From positions 1 to 64,000 of the forward strand of contig DATKUK010000119.1 in NCBI GenBank assembly GCA_035530655.1: a stretch of 64,000 bases of DNA. Direction: 5' to 3'. The notes below the pieces were generated by a model. It saw nothing but the letters and a program-made list of their open reading frames with translations, had not been told where the DNA came from and did not search any database. Both the position numbers and the translations under genes were made by a program. Source of the stretch: DATKUK01 sp035530655 (GTDB lineage Bacteria; Planctomycetota; Phycisphaerae; UBA1845; DATKUK01). Below, in pieces: positions 16,957 through 25,883 of this stretch. Position 1 is the stretch's first letter; each line of letters starts with the position of its first letter.

Positions 16957-17984
16957 CCAGCCTGCTCCCCAATCAGGTCAAACACCTGGACGCGACGGTT
17001 GTAGGTGTCGGCCACCCAGATGCGGTCGGCCGAATCAATGTGGATTCCGGCAGGCAGCCAGAACTGACCGGGCGCCTGCCCTTCGGTGCCCAGGGCCATC
17101 AGCAATCGTCCTGCATCGTCGAAAGTCTGGAAGTTCTCGAAATGCGCATCCACGACGAAGATGTGGCCTTGGCGGTCACAGGCCACACCTTTCGGCAGAG
17201 CGAAGTCGCCGGCCGCATCGCCCTTGCGCCCGAATGCAGCGAGGAAGCGCCCGTCGGTGTCGAACCGCTGCACACGGAAGTTCATCGTGTCGGCTACGAG
17301 CAGCCCCAGGCGGTTGTGCCAGCACAGCGACGTTGGGAAGTTCAGCTCACCGGGATTGGAGCCACGGTGCCCGAACGCCTGAAGCACCTCACCTTGAGGC
17401 GAGAAGCTGATGATTCGGTGTCTCGTGACGTCGGCGACGTAGAGCCGGTCGTTAGCCGGACAATAGGTTAAACCCGCGGGTCGACCGATCCGTCCGGCGC
17501 CCCAGGTGTGGCGGTAGAGACCGGTTCGATCGAAGACGTGGATGCAGCCCGCTCCGGCGTCACTGACGAACAGCACGCCTGGTCCCAGCGCTACGTGCGT
17601 GGGTCTGTCGAGGCGGGAGGTACCCGCCTGGGCGATCGCGGTCACGCGGCGACTGGCGAAATCAAACAGGACGACGGCAGCCAAGCCCGGGTCGGCCACG
17701 TAGAGCCGTCCCCCCTCGTGGGCCACATCTGACGGGGCAACCAGGGCGGCGGTTGGGGGCCTGCCGGTCAGCGCGAACCCGAACTGTTGCCACCCGCTCT
17801 CGGACGGCTTGAGGTCGTCGGCCGACGACAACTGGCCGACGTATCGGATTCGCGGCGGGTCGGGCGGCGCGGGCCATGCTCGATGCGGCGTGACGGGGGG
17901 GAAGATCACACCGGCCGGCCGGCCGCAGCCGACAGCCAGCAGGACCAGAACCGTTGCCGCGATGCTGTTGAAAGCTCTGCTCAT
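16953..17984 (-). CDS. NHL-repeat beta-propeller lipoprotein
   Basis: The product has 343 residues, with a signal peptide ending in a lipobox (LLAVGC) and then about six NHL repeats (for example RLYVADPGLAAVVLFD, LLVADTMNFRVQRFD, RIWVADTYNRRVQVFD). The start at 17984 is chosen because its ATG overlaps the porin stop (TGATG), whereas the upstream start at 18032 would lie inside the porin gene. NHL propellers are protein-binding scaffolds. Three NHL genes interleaved with cytochrome genes in this locus suggest they hold cytochromes together or at the membrane. This is a recurring arrangement in metal-respiring bacteria, but the biochemical role is not settled. Confidence 0.85.
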   Translation of the reverse strand: MSRAFNSIAATVLVLLAVGCGRPAGVIFPPVTPHRAWPAPPDPPRIRYVGQLSSADDLKPSESGWQQFGFALTGRPPTAALVAPSDVAHEGGRLYVADPGLAAVVLFDFASRRVTAIAQAGTSRLDRPTHVALGPGVLFVSDAGAGCIHVFDRTGLYRHTWGAGRIGRPAGLTYCPANDRLYVADVTRHRIISFSPQGEVLQAFGHRGSNPGELNFPTSLCWHNRLGLLVADTMNFRVQRFDTDGRFLAAFGRKGDAAGDFALPKGVACDRQGHIFVVDAHFENFQTFDDAGRLLMALGTEGQAPGQFWLPAGIHIDSADRIWVADTYNRRVQVFDLIGEQAG

Positions 17985-20137
17985 CACCGACGCCTCAACA
18001 GATCGGGGAATTCTCGTCGCACTTTGAACCATATTGACACGCCGTCGTCGTCGGACGAAGCGATCCGCAGCGCATCGTATTCAACGGCCATGCTGAGTGT
18101 AAGCTGACCGATGCGGTACGCCAGCTCGCTCTGGACGTCCACGCCGTGTGTATCCCCGTTCGTGGTGTCATGTTCGAAGCGGTAGGCGACGGCCGTGCGA
18201 AAGCTCGCCTGGGAATTGAACTCGTGACGGTAATCGAGTCCGACGTCAAAGAGCGATGCGTCGCGATCCACAAACTGCCGGAAACAGAACTGGGAAAAAC
18301 GAACTCTCAGGTCTAACTGGTGGGGTGGCTGCTTGAGGGCCTGCCAATCGGCCGAGAAATGTCCGGCCGTGTACGGCTCGATTGTCTCGTCGTTGATTTC
18401 GAACTCGGTACCGGCGGACCAGGTCGGCCTGCGATACGTCAGGCCAAGGCGATGACGGTTGAGGCGATTCGGCTCGAATCCCAGCGGATCCGACTCACTC
18501 AGTCGCTGCTCGCGGAACGTAACGGCGTAGTAGGGCGTCAGGCCGTTCTTGAAATCCTGCTGGATGCGGGCGCTGATCTCGTGCGTTTGTGTGTTGCGTC
18601 CGTCGTTGGCCGCGTAGAGATAGTGTGCGAGCACGGAATCGCCATCTGCGATCCGCCCAAAAGGCAGGCGCATCAAAGCCGTCCGGCCATGGCGCCGCAC
18701 GATGACGTAGTCGCTGCCACGAATGAATACGCGGCGCCGATCCACGCTGGTGACGACCACGCTGGCCGGGATCACGTTGGGCCGGTTCAGAAACGCCGGC
18801 AACGGATCCCGCAGGCGGTGCGATTCATTGACCACGACTTGCGTGCCCCGGTCCTGCCGGAATCGTTCATAGTCGTACCAGTATCCCAGGTTAGCCGAGA
18901 AACGGCCCCATCGGTTGGGGCGTCGGTAGTTCCAGTGCACCGAGCCGCCCGCGTTCCAGATCTCATCGTTCTCGTCGCTTTCCTGGTGCTGGCCGAAAAG
19001 CTCGACTGTAGTGGTCAACGCGTCGCGCCAGTCGTGCTGCACGTCGAAGTCGCCACGATGCGTCCTGACGGTGACGCCCTCGAAGCTGTAGCGGTTGAAC
19101 TGATATTTGTATTGCGTCTGGAGCGAGTCACTGTGCGTCAGTTTCAACTGAGGTCCGACCTCCAACAGGTCGAACGCCAGGTCGCCCTGCTCCTCCTGGT
19201 AGTAGAGCATCGTCTCGAGGCGATGTTGCTGGGTGGATCCGAACAGGATCACGTCGGACACATCCAGGTGGCTTCGTGTGGCCGCAAACTCGCGGGCACT
19301 GCCGGCATAGTTCTCGCGCAGTCGCCCGTATTCGGCGTCGATGCGAAGCTCGTGGTGTTCACCTAATTCGAATTCCGATTCAACCCGAGCGATTCGTTCG
19401 CGGAGATCTTCATTGTCGAAGGTGTCGGCCCTTCCATCGTAGTCGTCACGGGTTTCCTCGAGTGTGAGCCGCATGGTCGTTCGGTCGGTGACCCACTGCC
19501 CCATCACGCCGACGCGTGTGCGATCATGACGCAGGCTCGGCAGGAACAGCCGGCTGATCCGGTCATCTTCACGCTCGGCATAGAAGGCGGCGGAGAACGG
19601 CTTGTTACTGAACAGGTCCACACGCACGTCGTATTCGGCGAGCCATCCAGCGTCGTTGTCCCGACGGTCCATTCCATCGCGTTGCTCGACGGCGCGCTGC
19701 TGGTCGAGACCGAAGCGCAACCCAACGTCGAAGCGCAGGAAGCCGGGGTCGACCACGTCGCCTTCGAGCCGCAGGCCCAGTGTTTCTTCGAATCCAAGGA
19801 GGGTGTTTCGCTGTCGGTACCCCGGGCGCCCATAGGCGGGACCGCGCGGCCGATCCTTGACCCGCCGCCAGTCGTACCGCGACTCGATTTGTACATCGCC
19901 CTGGAAATAGTCCAGATGCAGGTAGTTGGCAGTCGCAGGGGCCGTGGCGGGCTGGGATGTGGCTGCGGCATCACCCAGGGATGCCGCCAGCGCACAGACG
20001 ACTGTACAGGCCACGCCCAGGCGCCAAACGCGCGGTCGGCCGACCCCGGGTCGGCAGGCCTTTGCACGCCGCCCTTGTTGCTGTCGCGCGCCATCTCGAC
20101 AGGCGCGTAATCGGGGCCGGTAATGCAAGAAAGTCAC
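17984..20137 (-). CDS. Predicted outer-membrane beta-barrel of a porin-cytochrome conduit
   Basis: No named domain is recognised with certainty, but the mature part has alternating amphipathic strands throughout, many aromatic strand ends (for example LGLTYRRPTW, AVEYDALRI) and short charged turns, as in 20- to 28-strand barrels of the MtrB/PioB/OmbB kind. A hydrophobic signal segment (LGVACTVVCALAASLG, followed by an AAA cleavage site) begins about 40 residues in. The start is uncertain: the frame is open to ATG 20287, but the sigma-54-like site at 20243-20258 would place the transcript start near 20231, so GTG 20137 or a nearby GTG is used here. It heads an operon with an NHL lipoprotein and a 12-haem cytochrome, which is the basis for the conduit proposal. 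Confidence 0.7.
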   Translation of the reverse strand: MTFLHYRPRLRACRDGARQQQGRRAKACRPGVGRPRVWRLGVACTVVCALAASLGDAAATSQPATAPATANYLHLDYFQGDVQIESRYDWRRVKDRPRGPAYGRPGYRQRNTLLGFEETLGLRLEGDVVDPGFLRFDVGLRFGLDQQRAVEQRDGMDRRDNDAGWLAEYDVRVDLFSNKPFSAAFYAEREDDRISRLFLPSLRHDRTRVGVMGQWVTDRTTMRLTLEETRDDYDGRADTFDNEDLRERIARVESEFELGEHHELRIDAEYGRLRENYAGSAREFAATRSHLDVSDVILFGSTQQHRLETMLYYQEEQGDLAFDLLEVGPQLKLTHSDSLQTQYKYQFNRYSFEGVTVRTHRGDFDVQHDWRDALTTTVELFGQHQESDENDEIWNAGGSVHWNYRRPNRWGRFSANLGYWYDYERFRQDRGTQVVVNESHRLRDPLPAFLNRPNVIPASVVVTSVDRRRVFIRGSDYVIVRRHGRTALMRLPFGRIADGDSVLAHYLYAANDGRNTQTHEISARIQQDFKNGLTPYYAVTFREQRLSESDPLGFEPNRLNRHRLGLTYRRPTWSAGTEFEINDETIEPYTAGHFSADWQALKQPPHQLDLRVRFSQFCFRQFVDRDASLFDVGLDYRHEFNSQASFRTAVAYRFEHDTTNGDTHGVDVQSELAYRIGQLTLSMAVEYDALRIASSDDDGVSIWFKVRREFPDLLRRR

Positions 20138-20242
20138 ACGTTCCGCCGTCGGCGCTCCCACCTGCCAGGACAAGCCGGAAACATCGTTCCAAGCCCGCAC
20201 CCGTGACCTCGCCACATACAGCACGTCACCGCTGACGGCGGG

Positions 20243-20258
20243 TACAAACGCCGTGCCA
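20243..20258 (-). promoter_or_regulatory. Near-consensus sigma-54 promoter for the beta-barrel operon
   Basis: On the minus strand the site reads TGGCACG-GCGT-TTGTA. The -24 element is perfect, and the -12 element has TTGT instead of TTGC. The changed base is normally conserved, so activity is uncertain. It lies in a good position for the minus-strand operon, with a start point near 20231. Confidence 0.45.
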
Positions 20259-20556
20259 GTCGTACTACCGCCTTTGCCGGGCGCCATCAATCAACGTGGA
20301 CAGGCTGCAACTGCGTCGGGCCCTCCAGGAACCGCTGTGAGCGGGGTCCTCCACGCGCGGCCTCGGCTCCCGCCGGCATGTGAGGCCGATCCTCCGGGGA
20401 CCGAGAGCGGTTGGGTCCGTGTTTTCTCAATTGTAAGAGGCCAGGCCGTCCGCTCGGCGGTCGCGAGGAGGTGTGTGCGTGGTAACTTGCGTATTTACAG
20501 CCCGTAACGCGGCGTACCGGGATCTGGGGAGCCTGCAATGTCGGAGCGGCAACCCG

Positions 20557-20572
20557 TGGCACGCCCGTTGCA
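20557..20572 (+). promoter_or_regulatory. Sigma-54 promoter for the ResB-CcsA-cytochrome operon
   Basis: The site TGGCACG-CCCG-TTGCA matches the -24/-12 consensus in every conserved position. Transcription would begin near 20584, about 98 bases upstream of the resB start codon. It is the only strong promoter seen before the ten-gene plus-strand run that ends at 35236. Confidence 0.88.
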
Positions 20573-20681
20573 GGTTGGCCCTTGAGCGGATTAAGGTGGT
20601 GGCCGGCCGACCGCCTGCGCCCGGACGCGCAGTGTGGACCGCTGGCGCCAAGAACCATCCGCGGGCTCGAAACGGACGCTC

Positions 20682-22493
20682 ATGGGCTTCTGGCGAACGC
20701 TTCTTCGATTCCTCGGCTCAGCCCGCCTGGCCGTCATATTGATGGCGGTCTTGATGTGCGCTTTGATTGCCGGCACGTTGTGGGAGAGCGCTCGAGGGAC
20801 AGCGGCCGCCCAAGCGGGGGTCTACTACGCGCCGTGGTTCATCGGGCTGTTGGGGCTCCTGGCGGTCAACGTGCTGGCCGCGATGCTGCTGAGGGTGCCT
20901 TTCCGGCGCAGTCAAACGGGGTTTGTTATCACGCATGTGGGCATCCTCGTGACGCTGGGCGGCTCCTTGACCACGTATCACTGGGGTGAGCGGGGCTGGC
21001 TAAACCTCGCCCAGGGCGACAGCAGCAACCAGATGGTGACTTCGCGGCAGGTCTTGTCTGTCGCGTCAGGCGGGTCGATTCGAGAACTTCTGGTCAAAGT
21101 CCATCCGACCGCACCGGGTCGCGGCCTGCCCCGCCGACTTGCTGTGGCTCACGGTGCCGAGTTGGTTCTCCATCGCTATCTGCCCAACTCTCGCTGGCAA
21201 GAGGGTTACGAGCCGGCAGAGCCCCCCGCACCACCGGCGGTGAGACTCGTGCTGTCTCACGAGGGCGCACAGGTGACGCGCTGGCTGTCCACCGCGTCCG
21301 AATCGAGCCGGGTCACGCAGGTCGGGAGTGTGCCGGTCAGCCTCCGGCTTGGCGATGCTGCCGACTTGAAGGCCGCGCAACCTGCGGCCGATTCCGGATC
21401 TCCGTTGGACCGCGGCGAGGTATCGACTTCCGGGCCCTCTGCTCTACCTGACAAAGGTCGGTTGCTGGTGGAACTCGAGGGCGCGAGTTGGACGTTCGCC
21501 GTCGCCGACGGGGCGAACGAGGCCGTTGCGCTGGGCGATACGGGTTTGTCTATCAGGATCGTCGAGTATATGTCGCACGCGGTGGTCGGACCTGGCGGGA
21601 GCGTTCAGAATGAGTCGGACCGGCCGGTGAATCCGATGGTCGTGTACGAGGCGGTCGGTCCTGACGGGGCCGAACGAGGCATGGTGTTTGCGCGATTTCC
21701 AGGCTTTTCCAAGATGCATCAGCGGCAGTCGAAGTATCCCGCGCTGGACGTTTGCTTCGAGGCACCAGCGGTGCAGAATATGGCGGGCGGACTCGAATTC
21801 ATATGGATGCCCGGCGGCCAGATGCGGTTCGTCCTGCGGGCGCCCGGTGTGCCGGACGTTTCGGGCACCGTTGTCGTCGGCGAGCCGTTGGCGTCGGACG
21901 AGTTGGGCGTGGACCTTCGTGTGGAACAGATCCTGCCGCACGCACGCGTCGTATCCGAGCCGCAGCCCCTACCCTACGACCCGAAGCGCGACGGGGAAGG
22001 CGCCTCGCCTTCGATCCAGGTGCTGTTACGGCGCGATGGCGCCCAGCAGTCAGTCTGGCTGCCTTTCGGGCGCAGTCGGCGGGTGGAGTTGGGCGATGAC
22101 TCGCTGGAACTGACGTTTGGTCAGCAGCGCAAGATGCTGCCGTTTCGAGTTCGCCTGGAGGAGTTCGCGATCGATCGCTATCCCGGTACGCAGCAGCCGG
22201 CCATGTTTCGCAGTCGGGTTGTGCTGACTGATGCGCAGCGCGGCGTCGAGGTGCGCAAGGCCATTGAGATGAACGACCCGCTGGCCTACCGCGACTTCGA
22301 CCTTTATCAGAGCAGCTATCGCACCGACGGTATGCAAACTGTGTCGGTGTTGGGCGTCTCTCGCGATCCTGGTTGGTCGATCGTACTGGTCGGCTATGTG
22401 ATGTTGATGCTTGGCATGGCTGTGACCCTCGGCACGCGTGTGCGCCAGCGAGGCCGACGTGCCGATGGCGAGTCGGACGGGCAGGCGATATGA
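20682..22493 (+). CDS. resB: Cytochrome c biogenesis protein ResB (Ccs1 family)
   Basis: The 603-residue product has membrane helices near the N-terminus (LAVILMAVLMCALIAGTLW, PWFIGLLGLLAVNVLAAML, FVITHVGILVTLGGSL), a large periplasmic domain and a final helix (WSIVLVGYVMLMLGMAVTL). This is the topology of ResB/Ccs1, the partner of CcsA in System II cytochrome c maturation. The start at 20682 (MGFWRT) is preferred to the GTG at 20634. It overlaps the ccsA gene by ATGA. Placing the haem-attachment machinery first in an operon with 59 haem motifs suggests a copy dedicated to this locus. It also explains why motifs with unusual spacing may be tolerated here (inference). Confidence 0.88.
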   Translation: MGFWRTLLRFLGSARLAVILMAVLMCALIAGTLWESARGTAAAQAGVYYAPWFIGLLGLLAVNVLAAMLLRVPFRRSQTGFVITHVGILVTLGGSLTTYHWGERGWLNLAQGDSSNQMVTSRQVLSVASGGSIRELLVKVHPTAPGRGLPRRLAVAHGAELVLHRYLPNSRWQEGYEPAEPPAPPAVRLVLSHEGAQVTRWLSTASESSRVTQVGSVPVSLRLGDAADLKAAQPAADSGSPLDRGEVSTSGPSALPDKGRLLVELEGASWTFAVADGANEAVALGDTGLSIRIVEYMSHAVVGPGGSVQNESDRPVNPMVVYEAVGPDGAERGMVFARFPGFSKMHQRQSKYPALDVCFEAPAVQNMAGGLEFIWMPGGQMRFVLRAPGVPDVSGTVVVGEPLASDELGVDLRVEQILPHARVVSEPQPLPYDPKRDGEGASPSIQVLLRRDGAQQSVWLPFGRSRRVELGDDSLELTFGQQRKMLPFRVRLEEFAIDRYPGTQQPAMFRSRVVLTDAQRGVEVRKAIEMNDPLAYRDFDLYQSSYRTDGMQTVSVLGVSRDPGWSIVLVGYVMLMLGMAVTLGTRVRQRGRRADGESDGQAI

Positions 22494-24118
22494 GTGCACT
22501 GGCCTCAATGTTGCTGTGCGTGATGACGGCGGCGCCGCCAAAGCCGGCGTTGCTGCACGTGGAGCCGGCCAGAACACTGCCCATCCAATTCGACGGGCGC
22601 GTTATGCCGCTGGACACTTATGCGCACCGCGCGCTCGAGAAGGTCAGCGGCGGTCGCTACGGTCGACCGGCCGATCCGGTGACTATCGTGTTGTCGTGGG
22701 TGTTCGAGCCGAAAAAGTGGCTCGATGAGCCGCTGATCAAGATGGGATCGGACAGATTGGCTCGCGCCCTCGGGACGGCGACCGGCGGCGGGCTCGCGTC
22801 GTACCGTGAACTGGCCGGCAATGCCGAACTGGGGCACATCGTAGCGCGCGCGGGGTCGTCGTTGCAGCAAGACAAGCCTTTGACGGATTTGGAGGAGCAA
22901 GCCCTCCAGGTGCGGGAGCGGGTCGAGACGTTCGCGAACATCGTGGCGGGTGTTGGGCTTGCCTTGATTCCTCACCCGGAGAGCATGGCGGGCGGCTGGA
23001 TGTCGCCCCAGAACCTCCACGGGTATCCGCAAGAGCCTTCCGAACGAGTGAAGGACGCATGGCAGGCGGTGGCGGATGCGTTTCTCGCCGGTGAACCGGA
23101 GGGCTTTGCGGCAGCGGTGGCGGACTTCAGGCAGAACGTGGCCCATCTTCCGGGCAGCGAGTATCCGACGGCGGCATCGCTTCGCCGAGAGGTGTTCTAC
23201 AACCATCTGATGCCCGTGCGGCTGGCATGGATGCTGATGCTGGCGGCTGCGATGGTGGGACTGATCAGTCGTGCCGTGCGGCAGCGTTGGTTCGATGTGT
23301 TATCCATCCTGGTGCAGATGGCGGCCTTCGTCATACTGACCGTGGGGCTGACGCTTCGGTGGGATATTGCCGGTCGGATTCCCGCCGCCAACTTCTACGA
23401 ATCGCTGGTGCTGCTGGGCTGGAGCGTCGGGGCGTTCTCCCTGATCTCCCTGGCGGTCTTGCGCGATCGCACGATCCCGCTCAACGCGGCGTTCCTGGCG
23501 GGAGTGTTTCTGGCGATGGCCGATCTGCTGCCCATCGACCCGTGGATCCGTCCGATCACTCCGGTATTGCGCAATACGGTCTGGATGTCGATCCATGTAC
23601 CGATCATCATGTTGAGCTACGCGGTTGTTGCTCAGGCGGTCATTTTGGCGCACATCCAGGTCGGCCTGCTGGCGTTCGGTCGTGCTAACAAGCCGTTCAG
23701 CACAAAGCTCGACTGGCAGATCTACTGGTGCCTGCTGGCCGGCTCGCTGCTGTTGCTGGTGGGCATTCTTACCGGCTCGATGTGGGCCAACGGTTCCTGG
23801 GGTCGCTACTGGGGGTGGGACCCCAAGGAAGTGTGGTCGCTGGCCGCGTTTATGGGGTACATAGCGTTGCTGCACGCCCGCCAGATGCGCTGGGTGGGGG
23901 CGTTCGGCACGGCGGTTGGGTCGATCGCGGCGATCTGGCTGGTGGTGGGCACGTACCTGGTTGTGAACTTCGTGTTGCCGGTCGGGCTGCACAGCTACGC
24001 GTTCGGTGCGGGCAACATCGTGTCGTGGATGCTGGTAGTGGCCGCCGTCGAAGCCCTGTACGTAGGCGTGGGCTATTTGCGGTACGGCAGTCGACGTCTG
24101 GCCGTCCAACCGGCATGA
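22490..24118 (+). CDS. ccsA: Cytochrome c biogenesis protein CcsA (haem exporter/ligase)
   Basis: The 542-residue product has an N-terminal extracytoplasmic part (about 1-230) that resembles the region upstream of CcsA in fused or extended homologues, then about eight membrane helices. The haem-handling WWD-type motif is present (WGRYWGWDPKEVWSL), with conserved histidines nearby (MSIHVPIIM, HIQVGLLAF, LHSYAFG). The start at 22490 comes from the ATGA overlap with resB; the longer frame to 22373 lies inside resB. With ResB it forms the haem delivery and thioether-bond-forming complex for the periplasmic cytochromes encoded downstream. Confidence 0.9.
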   Translation: MSALASMLLCVMTAAPPKPALLHVEPARTLPIQFDGRVMPLDTYAHRALEKVSGGRYGRPADPVTIVLSWVFEPKKWLDEPLIKMGSDRLARALGTATGGGLASYRELAGNAELGHIVARAGSSLQQDKPLTDLEEQALQVRERVETFANIVAGVGLALIPHPESMAGGWMSPQNLHGYPQEPSERVKDAWQAVADAFLAGEPEGFAAAVADFRQNVAHLPGSEYPTAASLRREVFYNHLMPVRLAWMLMLAAAMVGLISRAVRQRWFDVLSILVQMAAFVILTVGLTLRWDIAGRIPAANFYESLVLLGWSVGAFSLISLAVLRDRTIPLNAAFLAGVFLAMADLLPIDPWIRPITPVLRNTVWMSIHVPIIMLSYAVVAQAVILAHIQVGLLAFGRANKPFSTKLDWQIYWCLLAGSLLLLVGILTGSMWANGSWGRYWGWDPKEVWSLAAFMGYIALLHARQMRWVGAFGTAVGSIAAIWLVVGTYLVVNFVLPVGLHSYAFGAGNIVSWMLVVAAVEALYVGVGYLRYGSRRLAVQPA

Positions 24119-24151
24119 GATGGTGGAGGAAATCGGGAGGAGCTGCATGTC

Positions 24152-24730
24152 ATGCAACCCGTCTTTGTTTTCCTGATCGCCGGAGCCATCGCCGTGGCCG
24201 CATTGAGCAGCGGAGGTATCGTCGGCAGCAAGCATGACTTCAGTGACCAGACGTGGAGTCACGGCCAGATCTGTCAGCCGTGCCACCACCCGCATACGCC
24301 GTCGGGCGACGTTCCGCTTTGGGCGCCGTCGGACGAGTTGTCGCAGGCTCTGCCGCTTTACGAGAGTCCCGATCGGCGGTTGAGTTCGGGCGACGTGATG
24401 TGTCTGAGCTGCCACGACGGTGCCGTCGCCGGCGACATCTACGGCGGCGCGAATGACGTAATCGTCAGCCAGATCGGTGTGTCGCGGGCCACCTACACTC
24501 CGGGCCTGGGCCCGGCCAGTGGGAACCATCCCATCGGCGTGCGTTATCCGATTCACGATCCTCGATATCACCCTCGTGCGGCCGTCACGGCCGACCAGAG
24601 GATCAAGCTGCCGGAAGGTCGCGTTAGCTGTCTATCGTGCCACGATCCGCACGGGACTGCCGGGCACGATGCCATGCTGGTATGCAGTAACGCACGGAGC
24701 AGCCTGTGTCTTTCGTGTCATGATCTTTGA
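24152..24730 (+). CDS. Small tetrahaem c-type cytochrome (doubled-CXXCH family)
   Basis: The 192-residue protein has an N-terminal signal segment (VFVFLIAGAIAVAAL) and four CXXCH motifs (CQPCH, then three CLSCH). The blocks CQPCHHPHTPSGDVPLWAP, CLSCHDGAVAG and CLSCHDPHGTAGHD are those of the doubled-CXXCH family, to which small nanowire-forming cytochromes such as OmcE also belong. A GGGAGG site lies 11 bases before the ATG. The size and haem count match a polymerising tetrahaem subunit, but this is only a suggestion from size and motif order. Its last 11 bases overlap the next gene. Confidence 0.85.
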   Translation: MQPVFVFLIAGAIAVAALSSGGIVGSKHDFSDQTWSHGQICQPCHHPHTPSGDVPLWAPSDELSQALPLYESPDRRLSSGDVMCLSCHDGAVAGDIYGGANDVIVSQIGVSRATYTPGLGPASGNHPIGVRYPIHDPRYHPRAAVTADQRIKLPEGRVSCLSCHDPHGTAGHDAMLVCSNARSSLCLSCHDL

Positions 24731-25883
24731 GAGTGCACATGCCGTTGCCGTGGCGCGTCGTCCCACCGGTAGGAGTTTTCTGTATGCGGCAGCGTGGTTG
24801 GGACTGACGAGTCTGTTGGGCTGTCACGGGGCGCACCTGTCCGGCGCGCCAGACGAATCTCCGGGCGTGTACCCGCCCAGCCCATACCCGACGAGGATCG
24901 TGGCGCTGGGCCCGCTCAGCACGCGCTATCGGTTGAACCCCGAGCTTGGTTCCTTCATGCGATTCGTCACCGGGCAGGAGGAACCGCCTCCTGGCCGTTT
25001 ACCGAGACCGTTGGCGGTTACGGTCGCCGACCAATCGGTCATCGCTTGCGACGCCGTGTGGCATGCAGTGGTGACGATCGACCTTGATGCGGGGACGGTG
25101 CGACCTCTGATCCGTGCCGATCAGCCCACGCCCGAGAGACCGGTTGCGGTGGCGATCGACGCAAACCGGCGCGCATACGTGGCCGACGCGGCCGGCGGAT
25201 CGGTTTTCGTCGTGGAGCCCGAGGGTGTTGTCGGCGAACAGCTTCGTTTGCCGTCTGGGCTCCGGCGCTTCCGACCGGTGGGGCTGACCTGCGGCGAGGA
25301 CGAACTGTTCGTGGTCAACGCAGGCGAGCACTGCATCGAGGTGTTTGCGTTGGACACGGGCAAGTGGATCAAGACGATCGGCGTTCGGGGCGCTCACGAG
25401 GGTCAGTTTCACTTCCCCGTGGCCGCAGCTACCGGTCCCGACGGTCGACTGTATGTGGTGGATATGCTCAACGGCCGCGTCCAGGTGTTGGACTCGAAAG
25501 GTGGATACGTCGGCCAGATCGGCCGGCCCGGGAACCGCCCGGGCCAACTGGCACGTCCCCGCGGTGTGGCGGTCGGCCCGGACGGTATCGTGTACGTCAC
25601 CGATGCGGCCACCCAGGTCGTGCAGATGTTCGACTCGCAGGGTCGCGTACTCATGCACTTCGGCGGCGCCGGCTCGGGGCGAGGAAGCATGGGAGTGCCT
25701 GCCGGCATTTGTGTGGACCGATCTCTGCTCGAACGGTTCAGCGACGGTCTCCCGGAAGGCTTCAAGGCAGATTACCTGGTCCTGGTTGCCAACCAGTTCG
25801 GTGACCAGGGCATTGAAGTGTATGCCTTCGGCCTGTTCGAGAAGGACCGGTCGCGTGTAGCGTCTACAGAAACCCTGAGATGA
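24720..25883 (+). CDS. NHL-repeat beta-propeller lipoprotein
   Basis: The product has 387 residues. A signal peptide ends in a lipobox (LTSLLGC), followed by at least five NHL repeats (RAYVADAAGGSVFVVE, ELFVVNAGEHCIEVF, RLYVVDMLNGRVQVLD, IVYVTDAATQVVQMFD). The start ATG at 24720 overlaps the tetrahaem gene by 11 bases, and the longer frame to 24477 lies inside that gene. The next gene starts at the stop (ATGA). Its overall design matches the NHL lipoprotein of the minus arm, so each operon carries its own propeller, probably as a cytochrome-binding scaffold (inference). Confidence 0.85.
   Translation: MIFESAHAVAVARRPTGRSFLYAAAWLGLTSLLGCHGAHLSGAPDESPGVYPPSPYPTRIVALGPLSTRYRLNPELGSFMRFVTGQEEPPPGRLPRPLAVTVADQSVIACDAVWHAVVTIDLDAGTVRPLIRADQPTPERPVAVAIDANRRAYVADAAGGSVFVVEPEGVVGEQLRLPSGLRRFRPVGLTCGEDELFVVNAGEHCIEVFALDTGKWIKTIGVRGAHEGQFHFPVAAATGPDGRLYVVDMLNGRVQVLDSKGGYVGQIGRPGNRPGQLARPRGVAVGPDGIVYVTDAATQVVQMFDSQGRVLMHFGGAGSGRGSMGVPAGICVDRSLLERFSDGLPEGFKADYLVLVANQFGDQGIEVYAFGLFEKDRSRVASTETLR

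Larger units (their letters stand above)
20138..20681. other. Divergent control region between the two cytochrome operons
   Basis: The interval holds a near-consensus sigma-54 site on the minus strand (20243-20258) and a perfect one on the plus strand (20557-20572). Between them, GGCCTC (20359-20364) and GAGGCC (20382-20387) form an inverted repeat that could be an activator site about 200 bases upstream of the plus promoter. An open frame to 20287 on the minus strand encodes a short stretch resembling a PQQ-propeller blade, which is probably not translated. Confidence 0.5.

Noticed and set aside
20138..20287. PQQ-propeller-like blade at the N-terminus of the barrel frame
   Set aside because: The resemblance is limited to one blade (a VPAVSGDVLYVA-like stretch), there is no ribosome binding site at 20287, and the sigma-54-like promoter lies inside it.
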